DNA of 64,000 nucleotides from Actimicrobium sp047621345. Lineage in GTDB: Bacteria > Pseudomonadota > Gammaproteobacteria > Burkholderiales > Burkholderiaceae_D. Each line of letters opens with the position of its first letter. Positions within the stretch are counted from its first letter, which is position 1. The notes below the pieces were generated by a model. It ran no database searches. It was not told where the DNA came from and saw nothing but the letters and a program-made list of their open reading frames with translations. The DNA lies in NCBI GenBank assembly GCA_047621345.1, contig JBLHLW010000002.1:1-64000 (forward strand). Direction: 5' to 3'. The position numbers and the translations under genes were made by a program. Positions 1 to 7,588 of this stretch are shown here, in pieces.

Positions 1-206
1 AATAATTACGCGCGATCCATCCTTGTATGCAACAAATTGCGCACGATCCACGGAGGGTGGGCACGGGGTGATCGTGCCCACGCGAGCGCACTGGAGAACG
101 GCCTGATTTGGCGAAGGTTGTCGGTGCGCGCGCGTGGGCACAAGATGCCGTGCCCACCCTGCGGGATGTCGTTCGTAGCTACAAATAATTACGCGCGATC
201 CATCCT
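1..206. repeat. REPIN-like composite repeat flanked by 23-bp direct repeats
   Basis: The 23 bases at 1-23 recur exactly at 184-206. Between them lie two palindromes sharing the core GTGGGCAC/GTGCCCAC: one with arms 57-65 and 73-81, the other with arms 134-141 and 150-157. Their flanks (AGGGTGGGCACGG on one side, GCGCGTGGGCAC on the other) show that they are the same element in opposite orientations. That is the layout of a REP doublet (REPIN/BIME). No RAYT transposase gene is in the window. The right direct repeat ends inside the stop codon of the histidine kinase gene. No coding potential was seen here. Confidence 0.65.
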
Positions 207-2235
207 ACAACTGCGCGGGTAAGGTGATCCGTACCGTCGTCCCGCGTACCGGGCTGGCAAACACGCTGGCGGTGCCGCCGAGGAAGGACGCGCGTTCGCT
301 CAGGCCACGGATGCCGTAGGTGGATTGATTGTTGAGGCGTTCCGGCGCAATGCCGATGCCGTCGTCGCGGATCGTCAGGATCGTCTGGTCTTCATCGACG
401 TCGAGAATGACGTCGACTTTGCTGGCCTGCGCGTGTTTGGCGACATTGTTGAGCGCTTCCTGCAACATCCGGTAAAGCGTGATTTCGAGCTTGTGGGGCA
501 GTGCTACGTCGTCGTCGGGAAGGCTGGTCTTGCAGATGATGCCGGTACGCTGTTCGAATTCTTCGAGTTGCTCGATGATGCCGGCTTTCAGACCGAAGAG
601 GTCGAGCATGATGGGACGCAGACCGATCTGGATACGACGGGTTGTGGCGACCAGCGAGGCGACGAGTTTTCGCACGCGCGACGCCTTGTCAGTCCATTTC
701 GGCTCGTCTGGCAGAGCTTTGTAGATGCTGTCGAGGTGCATGTTCAGAGAGGTGAGCGACGCACCCATGTCGTCGTGCAGCTCACGGGCGATGCTGCGTT
801 TTTCTTCTTCGCGGACCGATTCCAGATGGTCCCCGAGCTTGCGCAGCACCGCAGTCCGCTGGCTGATGGTGGCTTCGAGTTCCGCCTCGCGCTGCTTGAG
901 CTGGCGTTCCATTTCCTTGCGCGTGCTGATGTCGGTGCTGATGCCGATCAGACCGAGCAGCTGGCCATCCGCATCGAACCACGGTGCCTTGGTGGACGAG
1001 TAGGTCCGCTCTCCCTGAGGCAAGTGAAGCGTTTGTTCCAGCGTTTCCGACACATGGCCTTGCATGATGCGCTGGTCGTCGCGGTCGATCTGGGCAGCTT
1101 CTTCCGGATCAGACAGGAGTTCGCTGCTCCCATGATGCAATACTTCATCGCGGGTCTTGCCGAGGCTGCGCAGCGTGGCCGGGTTGGCAAAAATCAGTTT
1201 TCCGTCGTGGTTCTTGACGAAGATCATGTCGTCGGTGTTGTCGCTCACGGCAATGAGCAGCGAACTGGCTTCAGCAAGGTTGCTGGCACTTTGCAAACGG
1301 GCCCGGTATTCCTCGTTGACGGTCGCCGCAGTGCGCCAGAAAATGACCAGAATTACGGTGCTGTTGAGTAGCGTCAGGATGGGCGACACCATAGGCTGGC
1401 CATACAGGCCCAGCAACGCACCGCGGTTAACTATCCAGTTGAGCAGCACCAGAACCAGCAAGGTGTGCGGCAACGATCGGCGCAACATCTGACCGCCAGG
1501 CACATTGTCGGTAATAATTGCCATCAGGCTGCGGCTCGGCTGTGACAGCAACAAGCCCGCGCCCAGACTGACAAATGCCAGTGCGGCCGTGGCCGGTACG
1601 GGGATCGCATTACCCAGTTGCGCCAGCGCCGCGACCTGATACGCTAGCCCCGCTAGCGGCACCAGGTTGAGTGCCGCCAGACTCAGTGCGAGAAATTCGG
1701 TCGGCGCATGTTGTTCTCGTGTGCGCACGTCTTGAAGCAACAGGGCGGTGCCCGCCAGAACCAGAGAGAAGGCACTGATCGGATGCATCTGCATGGCCGG
1801 GCCACCTGTCACGGGACTCGTCAGATTGGTGATGAACGTTTCGAGATCTGGCCCAGTCAACAATAAGCCGTGCGCTACCGCAGACAGGCCGAGCAGCGTC
1901 ATCAGTGCGGCCAGAAATAGGGCTAGCAAACGCACTGGCCGCCGCTGGATCAGGGGTTGAGTTTGTAATGCCAGCGTCATCCCTGCCAGCAGCAAACCCA
2001 GCGCAACATTGGCGGGCATCAGGTGCGGTAGCGGCAAGCGCCAGGTCAGGAGCACGCCGGCACTTGTAAGGGTAACCACCAGTGCGATGCCCAGTGCGAT
2101 CCGGCGGCAATGCAAGGCGAGTGGCGAAGCCGGATCAGAATGTAGCTGGTCCAGTTTGTTGCTCAGGCTGTCAGTCGTCCCGCTCAAGTCGGATAGGGGC
2201 AGATTCACAAAGCTCCTTGTAGGGTGTTTTGTCAT
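205..2235 (-). CDS. Membrane-bound PAS sensor histidine kinase (HisKA_3/NarX type)
   Basis: A 676-residue sensor kinase predicted in the inner membrane. Residues about 45-300 hold several hydrophobic segments, forming a multi-pass sensor region of unrecognised type. A PAS domain spans about 325-440, followed by a short coiled coil. The HisKA_3 dimerisation/phosphoacceptor motif ARELHDDMGA puts the phosphorylated histidine at 487. The C-terminal HATPase domain (about 590-676) has an N-box around EALNNVAKHA and a G-box DDGIGI. Kinases of this class normally phosphorylate NarL/LuxR-type response regulators, but none lies next to this gene, so it is an orphan here. The ligand is unknown. The stop codon overlaps the flanking direct repeat. 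Confidence 0.9.
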   Translation of the reverse strand: MTKHPTRSFVNLPLSDLSGTTDSLSNKLDQLHSDPASPLALHCRRIALGIALVVTLTSAGVLLTWRLPLPHLMPANVALGLLLAGMTLALQTQPLIQRRPVRLLALFLAALMTLLGLSAVAHGLLLTGPDLETFITNLTSPVTGGPAMQMHPISAFSLVLAGTALLLQDVRTREQHAPTEFLALSLAALNLVPLAGLAYQVAALAQLGNAIPVPATAALAFVSLGAGLLLSQPSRSLMAIITDNVPGGQMLRRSLPHTLLVLVLLNWIVNRGALLGLYGQPMVSPILTLLNSTVILVIFWRTAATVNEEYRARLQSASNLAEASSLLIAVSDNTDDMIFVKNHDGKLIFANPATLRSLGKTRDEVLHHGSSELLSDPEEAAQIDRDDQRIMQGHVSETLEQTLHLPQGERTYSSTKAPWFDADGQLLGLIGISTDISTRKEMERQLKQREAELEATISQRTAVLRKLGDHLESVREEEKRSIARELHDDMGASLTSLNMHLDSIYKALPDEPKWTDKASRVRKLVASLVATTRRIQIGLRPIMLDLFGLKAGIIEQLEEFEQRTGIICKTSLPDDDVALPHKLEITLYRMLQEALNNVAKHAQASKVDVILDVDEDQTILTIRDDGIGIAPERLNNQSTYGIRGLSERASFLGGTASVFASPVRGTTVRITLPAQL

Positions 2236-2302
2236 CTTGGCGGAAGTTTGGCCGGCTCTCGCTGCGATGCATCAATATCTCGAGCGCCATGACGCTGAGG
2301 CG

Positions 2303-2857
2303 TCATGGTCGCGCTTCGACGGTCGCGGCGATTTGCCGGCTTAATTCGGCGAGAGCGCGGCTGTGGGCTGCAGCTAGGTCAGCGTATTCGTTGCCTGACA
2401 CGGGTTCATGCCAGACCATGCTGCGGTGGCGCACAACGCCGTTGGCAGGACGGATGCGCCAGTTTGCTGCCAGATCAATAGCGACGCCGAGTTGCGAATC
2501 GAACCGTACGATATCAATATCGACTGTCGTTGTAGCAGACGCTGCTGCGCTACCGGGCGGGGCCAGGTTCGCAGCGACCACGCGTGCAATGCCACTGCGC
2601 AGCGACTCGGCCCAGCGCTGCTGTTCGGCCAGACTGACCTGATTGGCGCCCGAACGCAGCACCATTTGCGGCCGGTCAACCAGTTCCGGCACCGTCACTT
2701 GACCGATCCGTACCGAACTATTGCCAAGGGCAACGCCGGAAGTGGCGAGCGGTTCCAGCGTATAGAAATGCGTCGTCGGACTTGTGCTGCAGGCACCCAG
2801 CAAAAGAGTCAGGACGAGCAGGGCATTGATGGGAATGTGGCGCGTGCGCGGGGTCAT
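2303..2857 (-). CDS. pqiC: PqiC-like ABC-type transport auxiliary lipoprotein
   Basis: A 184-residue outer-membrane lipoprotein of the PqiC family. The N-terminus has a short basic segment, a hydrophobic core and a lipobox LLGAC with the lipidated cysteine at 23. The family-typical THFYTLEPL segment follows directly. PqiC works with PqiA and PqiB in moving lipids or other hydrophobic molecules between inner and outer membranes. The start codon overlaps the pqiB stop by four bases, so translation is probably coupled. It is the last gene of the leftward pqi operon. Confidence 0.88.
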   Translation of the reverse strand: MTPRTRHIPINALLVLTLLLGACSTSPTTHFYTLEPLATSGVALGNSSVRIGQVTVPELVDRPQMVLRSGANQVSLAEQQRWAESLRSGIARVVAANLAPPGSAAASATTTVDIDIVRFDSQLGVAIDLAANWRIRPANGVVRHRSMVWHEPVSGNEYADLAAAHSRALAELSRQIAATVEARP

Positions 2858-4473
2858 GGGGTGTCCTTTTTGCCGCGCAGTAGCGCTTCTGGATGGCGGT
2901 CGAGATAGTCGGTGAGTGAGCGCAGCGCTTGTGCGGCGCGGCTGATGTCGTTGAGTGTGGTGCGCAGGTCTTGCTGCAGCGGTGCATCGCTGGCTAGCAC
3001 GGCATCGGCGCTGGCGACCGTCTTGCGTACTTGCTCAAGTGTGGCGCTGGCTTGCGGCGTCAGTTCGGTATCAACGCGCCGCACCAGCGCGTTGGTGCTC
3101 TTCAGTGTGCTGTCGAGCGACTTCAGCGCCACGCGGACGTCAGCACCGATCTGCTCCAGCGGCACCTTGTCGAGTCGGCGCGCGATCCGGCCAAGGATGG
3201 CCTGCAATTCTTCCAGTGTGCCGGGCACGGTGGCCAGCGTGATTGGCTCTTGTTTCCAGTCGATACGAGTCTTGGCGGCGTCCGGGAAAAAATCCAGCGC
3301 GACGAATAACTGGCCGGTCAGCAGGTTGCCGGTTTTCAGTTGCGCACGCATGCCGCGTGCGACCAGCGCGTCGATGACCTCGCGTGATTCATCGGTGGCA
3401 GGGCTGCCGTTGCGGTAACGCGATTGCAGGCGTTGGGGAAAGATATTGACCTCGACCGGGAAGCGGAACACGTTGCTTTTGCGGTCGATTTCCAGGCTGA
3501 TGGCGGTGACTTCGCCGATGACGATGCCTCTGAAATCGACCGGTGCACCGGGTGCCAGTCCGCGTGTCGATTCATCGAAATAAAGCAGTGCTTTACGCAC
3601 GACGGTATCGACGTGTTTCATCGCGTTGTCACGATTGCTGTAGAGCGTAAAGACACTATTGATCGGCGCTTCGGGGGTCACTGGCAAGTCGTCCGGGGCG
3701 CCAAAACTGACGCCGCCTGACAGGATCGATGCCAGCGATTCGGTGGCCACTTTGATGCCGGAGGCATCGAGGCTCAGTTCCACACCGCTGGCTTGCCAGA
3801 AGCGCGAGCTGGTGGTGACATATTTGTCGTAAGGTGCATTGACGAACACATGCAGGATGACGCCAGTGCCATTCGGGTCCAGTTCGTAGGCGGCAATCTG
3901 GCCGGCCTGTATATGTCTGAAGAAGACGGGTGCGCCGATATCGAGCGAGCCGATCTGTTCGGCATGCAGCACAAACTGGCGGCCGTCCAGACCGGTCAGC
4001 ACGAACGGCGGGATATCGAGGCCGACAAAATTGTCGCTGCTTTCTTCGGACTTGCCGGCATCGACACCAATGTACGATCCCGACAGCAAGGTGCCCAGTC
4101 CCGAAATGCCGCCGGCACCAACGCGCGGCCTTACCACCCAGAAGCGCGTGTCATCGCGTAAAAAACTTTCGGCACTTTTGACGAGCTGCGCCGTGACGAT
4201 GACTTGCTGGCGATCTGGTGACAGCGTGATGCGGCCGACGGTGCCGATCTCGACTTCTTTGTATTTGATCCGGGTTTTACCGGCTTCCAGTCCTTCGGCA
4301 CTCTTGAAGTTGATCGTGATGGTCGGGCCGCGCTCCATCAGTGTCTGGATCAGGATGGTGCCGCCGACCAGCGCTGCAATGATCGGGATTAGCCAGATCA
4401 GCCACGGCGCCCAGTGCCAGCGCGGTGCCCGCACGGCTTGAGGCAGATCGCTGGTGTCGGTTTCTTCAGTCAA
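2854..4473 (-). CDS. pqiB: PqiB, MCE-domain intermembrane transport protein
   Basis: A 539-residue protein close to the usual PqiB length (about 545). One transmembrane helix near residues 20-42 anchors it in the inner membrane. The periplasmic part carries repeated MCE domains, the first beginning around TITINFKSAEGLEAGKT, and the C-terminal quarter is predicted helical. In the family, MCE rings and the C-terminal helices stack into a periplasmic tube for lipid passage. The gene overlaps pqiC by four bases downstream and the second pqiA-like gene by eight bases upstream, so the operon is tightly packed. Confidence 0.92.
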   Translation of the reverse strand: MTEETDTSDLPQAVRAPRWHWAPWLIWLIPIIAALVGGTILIQTLMERGPTITINFKSAEGLEAGKTRIKYKEVEIGTVGRITLSPDRQQVIVTAQLVKSAESFLRDDTRFWVVRPRVGAGGISGLGTLLSGSYIGVDAGKSEESSDNFVGLDIPPFVLTGLDGRQFVLHAEQIGSLDIGAPVFFRHIQAGQIAAYELDPNGTGVILHVFVNAPYDKYVTTSSRFWQASGVELSLDASGIKVATESLASILSGGVSFGAPDDLPVTPEAPINSVFTLYSNRDNAMKHVDTVVRKALLYFDESTRGLAPGAPVDFRGIVIGEVTAISLEIDRKSNVFRFPVEVNIFPQRLQSRYRNGSPATDESREVIDALVARGMRAQLKTGNLLTGQLFVALDFFPDAAKTRIDWKQEPITLATVPGTLEELQAILGRIARRLDKVPLEQIGADVRVALKSLDSTLKSTNALVRRVDTELTPQASATLEQVRKTVASADAVLASDAPLQQDLRTTLNDISRAAQALRSLTDYLDRHPEALLRGKKDTP

Positions 4474-5155
4474 GGTCGTTCTCCATGTACTCGTTGTTCA
4501 CGTACTCGTTATCCACGTACTCATTGTCCAGATAATCCCAAATCAGGCGCGGATCAAAACTGTTGGCCGCCAGTAGCGTCAGTACCACCACGGCACCAAA
4601 CGCGGCGGCACCCGGGCCGGCCTCGATGCGGGCGAACGATTGCACTTGCACCAACGCCACCAGCAACGCCACCACATAAATATCAAGCATCGACCAGCGG
4701 CCGATGGCCTCCACCAGCCGGTACATCTTGGTTCGCTGATGCGGTTGCCAGGTCGACTGCAGCTGGACCGATAGCGTCAGCAGAGCCAGCGCCAGCAATT
4801 TAAAGAGCGGAATGACGACACTGGCAACAAAGACCAATAGCGCCAGCATAGGCGAGCCGCCAATCCATAAAAAGACAACGCCGCTCATGATGGTATCGTC
4901 CTGCACCGAAAAAAATGAACGACTCTGCATGATCGGCAACAAGTTAGCTGGAATGTACAGGATCATCGCCGCCAGCAGGAAAGCCCATGTCTTGCGGATG
5001 CTGTGCGGGATGCGCTGATGTAGCGGCTCGGCGCAGCGCGGACAGTTACTCGTACCAGTGGCGGCATGCGGTTTGCATAGCAGGTCGCAGGCGTTGCAGC
5101 GGAGCAGTCCGCGTGCGGCCGCCGTGACAGGGCGCCGTCGCTGTTGACTATGCAC
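4466..5155 (-). CDS. pqiA: PqiA-domain membrane protein, distal half of split PqiA
   Basis: A 229-residue inner-membrane protein with a single PqiA domain. Two cysteine pairs near the N-terminus (CNAC at about 20-23, CPRC at about 39-42) form the zinc-ribbon-like segment of the family. About four transmembrane segments follow. E. coli PqiA is one chain with two such domains; here the halves are separate genes overlapping by eight bases. The C-terminal tail carries three near-identical five-residue units (DNEYV, DNEYV, NNEYM) encoded by a 15-bp tandem repeat at 4487-4531. This acidic tail looks like a recent slippage expansion. Confidence 0.85.
   Translation of the reverse strand: MHSQQRRRPVTAAARGLLRCNACDLLCKPHAATGTSNCPRCAEPLHQRIPHSIRKTWAFLLAAMILYIPANLLPIMQSRSFFSVQDDTIMSGVVFLWIGGSPMLALLVFVASVVIPLFKLLALALLTLSVQLQSTWQPHQRTKMYRLVEAIGRWSMLDIYVVALLVALVQVQSFARIEAGPGAAAFGAVVVLTLLAANSFDPRLIWDYLDNEYVDNEYVNNEYMENDLD
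4487..4531. repeat. 15-bp tandem repeat, three copies, inside pqiA-like gene
   Basis: Three consecutive 15-base units begin at 4487, 4502 and 4517, each starting GTACTC and differing at one to three positions. They encode five-residue acidic/aromatic units in the C-terminal tail of the PqiA-domain protein. The unit length keeps the reading frame, so copy-number changes would alter tail length without frameshift. Confidence 0.85.
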
Positions 5156-5774
5156 GGGCCGGTACTCCTTGCCACAGGTCGCGCGGATTAAAAAAATGCG
5201 CCGCCGCAGCCAGTGTCAGCATCAGTGCGCCGAACGACCATAATGCGACGCCCGGTACGACCGTGGCAAAGGTAGCCATTTTCACGACCGATACCAGCAC
5301 CCCCAGCATGAAGACTTCGATCATGCCCCATGGCCTGAGTCGCTCGATGAGCCGGAATGTGAGCGCCTTGCCTGGGACTGCGATGCCGAGTCGGTGCGGC
5401 AGCAGCAGATACAGCATCGCCGCCATTTCGATGGCGGGGACCAGAATCGTGGTGGCGAAGACCAGTAGCGCCACTGACAGCAGGTCTTGCGAGGCCAGCG
5501 TCGTAACTGCGCCAAATAGCGTCGATGACGTTTTGTTGCCTTGCAGTTCGAGTCGGATCAACGGGAAAAAATTGGCCAGCATGAATAGCAATACGCTCGT
5601 CAGCGTGAAGGCAAGCGTGGTATCTGGTCCATGCAGGGTCTGCCGGTAGAGCTGCGCACCGCAACGCAGACACAGCGCCTCGGCATGGGGTGGCAGTGCG
5701 ATTTCATGCTGCAGCAGGTCGCATTCGCGGCAAGCGGTCAGCGGCAGTGCGGTAGCAGCGCGGTCATTGGACAT
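5148..5774 (-). CDS. pqiA: PqiA-domain membrane protein, proximal half of split PqiA
   Basis: A 208-residue inner-membrane protein and the first gene of the pqi operon. It has a cysteine-pair segment (CREC and later CLRC) followed by about four hydrophobic segments, one around TSVLLFMLANFFPL. It corresponds to one of the two domains of the fused E. coli PqiA. The following gene encodes the other half and overlaps by eight bases. Proximal and distal names refer to gene order; which half matches which E. coli domain was not aligned. Confidence 0.85.
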   Translation of the reverse strand: MSNDRAATALPLTACRECDLLQHEIALPPHAEALCLRCGAQLYRQTLHGPDTTLAFTLTSVLLFMLANFFPLIRLELQGNKTSSTLFGAVTTLASQDLLSVALLVFATTILVPAIEMAAMLYLLLPHRLGIAVPGKALTFRLIERLRPWGMIEVFMLGVLVSVVKMATFATVVPGVALWSFGALMLTLAAAAHFFNPRDLWQGVPARA

Positions 5775-5936
5775 GGAAACGGAGGGTGAGATGGTCGGCC
5801 GAACAACCGCCGGGACGGCAAATTATACGGTGACGACGGAGTTGCACTGACGATGGATGACAGAATGGAGAAATTTGCTTGTACGCGGTGTGCAGAGGCT
5901 ATTTTCTGCTCTGCTTACAGGGTGACTGGTGTGGTA

Positions 5937-7403
5937 TCAGGATGTCCCGCGCTTGCTTTTTTCGCACGGCGCGGTTTCCGCATCGACGGCCTGCAAGCCC
6001 AATTTCGGCACCTCGGCGTTGCTCTCGCTGTCGCTTCGTCCGACGTTATGGATGCCCAATGTTTTTAGCTTGTAATACAGGACATGCGGTTCAACGCCGA
6101 GTTCTTTCGCCGCGCGCGAAACATTGCGCTTGCAGCGTTCCAGCGTCGCTATTAGCAAGGTGCGTTCGAACTGATGCATCAAATCTTTTAACGAGCCACC
6201 GCGTTGACTTTTGGCATCGCCGCCGACGGCGGGAAAGCCCAATGCATAGCGTTGTGCTGCCGCGCGTAACTCGCGGATATTGCCTTCCCATCCATGCGAC
6301 AGAATTTGTGCTTCGATACACGGATTGACGTTCGCGCCTGGTGGTAATTTGAATTGTCGTACCGCATGGTCCACATAACGCCAGAACAGATCAAGCGCAC
6401 GTGCAGGCTGTGACCGCAGTACCGGTAACGCCAGTTCGACCACGCTGAGTCGGTAATACAGGTCGGTACGGAATTTGCCCTCCTCGACCAGTTTGGCTAG
6501 CGGTACCTTGGTTGATACGATGACCCGAAAACTGAGTTGCCGGAATACCGTCGAGCCGACGCGCTCGACACCGCGGTCTTGCAGGACCCGCAGCAGCTTG
6601 GCCTGCAAGGTAAGCGCCATGCTGTCGATTTCATCCAGATACAGCGTACCGCCATTGGCAGATTCGATGCGTCCGGGGCGGCTCTTGGTGGCACCCGTGT
6701 AGGCGCCGGCATCGACTCCGAACAATTCTGCTTCAGCCAGAGTTTCGGGAATCGCCGGACAGTTGACCGCAACGAACGGTCCGTGCGAGCCGGAGTAATT
6801 ATGGATGTAATGGGCTAGCCAATCCTTTCCGGTACCGGTTTCGCCGACCAGGACGATATCGACGTCGGTAACGGCAATGCGGCGAGCCGTGGCGTAGATT
6901 TCATGGTTAACGTCGGCGATGACGGGCGCGTCGGCGGTTGACGCGAATAGCTGCGGCATTTGGTGATTGTTGTTGTGATGATGTGGCGCGGCAGCGACCG
7001 CAACCGATTCGTGCGTTGGTGCGTCGTGCTCTTCGAGAGGGGCGTGATCCAGCAATTGCTGGAGGATTTCTTGCAGGCGACTGTCAGTATTGGGGATGTT
7101 GATCGCCTTGCACACGCTGGCCGTTGCCACGCAAGTGGCGTAATCATTGCCATCGACTAGTCGTACCAGTTTTTGTTGCGTTGAAGCGCCGATGCGACTG
7201 CATTGGTCGATGACCTTCTTAAATTGCCCATCACTCTGGCACACCAGAATCCGGATGTTTGGACGCAAGGCGATTTCTTGCGCCACTTCGTCGACCGGTA
7301 TCTGTTTGAGTCGAATTGCCATGGCTTCAGCAGCGCGCTGCAAGCGTTCACGCAGCGGCGCTGATTCGATACACAGTAATAAGGAGTGATGGAACAACGC
7401 CAT
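5937..7403 (-). CDS. Sigma-54-dependent activator, VpsR-like, Fis-type HTH
   Basis: A 488-residue enhancer-binding protein. The start at 7403 has AAGAGG upstream; the frame stays open to 7529 without a better site. Residues 1-120 form a degenerate receiver-like domain. A linker with a His/Asn-rich run (about 139-147) leads to the AAA+ domain: Walker A GETGTGKD at 187-194, sigma-54 contact loop GAYTGA at 233-238 (Tyr instead of the usual Phe), Walker B ending DEIDS near 257-261. A Fis-type helix-turn-helix occupies about 414-452. It lies just downstream of, and on the same strand as, the large AWR-like gene, so the two may share a transcript. Its targets are unknown. Confidence 0.87.
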   Translation of the reverse strand: MALFHHSLLLCIESAPLRERLQRAAEAMAIRLKQIPVDEVAQEIALRPNIRILVCQSDGQFKKVIDQCSRIGASTQQKLVRLVDGNDYATCVATASVCKAINIPNTDSRLQEILQQLLDHAPLEEHDAPTHESVAVAAAPHHHNNNHQMPQLFASTADAPVIADVNHEIYATARRIAVTDVDIVLVGETGTGKDWLAHYIHNYSGSHGPFVAVNCPAIPETLAEAELFGVDAGAYTGATKSRPGRIESANGGTLYLDEIDSMALTLQAKLLRVLQDRGVERVGSTVFRQLSFRVIVSTKVPLAKLVEEGKFRTDLYYRLSVVELALPVLRSQPARALDLFWRYVDHAVRQFKLPPGANVNPCIEAQILSHGWEGNIRELRAAAQRYALGFPAVGGDAKSQRGGSLKDLMHQFERTLLIATLERCKRNVSRAAKELGVEPHVLYYKLKTLGIHNVGRSDSESNAEVPKLGLQAVDAETAPCEKSKRGTS

Positions 7404-7588
7404 AAGTTTGCCTCTTGAAAACAATGCCCTCGGTCGCCGTCGATCGTGAAAGTCTGATCGATGCAATCTACCGGCAACCTGCTGGAATAGATGGTTTTGT
7501 AAGAGTAACTTATGGTTGTAATTCTTCATAGTGCTACAAGGAAACCCTCGCCTACCTGTTGGTTTGCGGGCTTTATCGGATAGGGACG

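Noticed and set aside
325..1371. Long open frame (348 codons) on the plus strand opposite the histidine kinase
   Set aside because: It is antisense to a gene with complete kinase motifs, has no domain signature, and is an expected shadow in GC-rich sequence.
5892..5914. Hairpin GCAGAG/CTCTGC after the sigma-54 activator gene
   Set aside because: It has a six-base stem with an 11-base loop and no T-run on either strand, so it is too weak to call a terminator.
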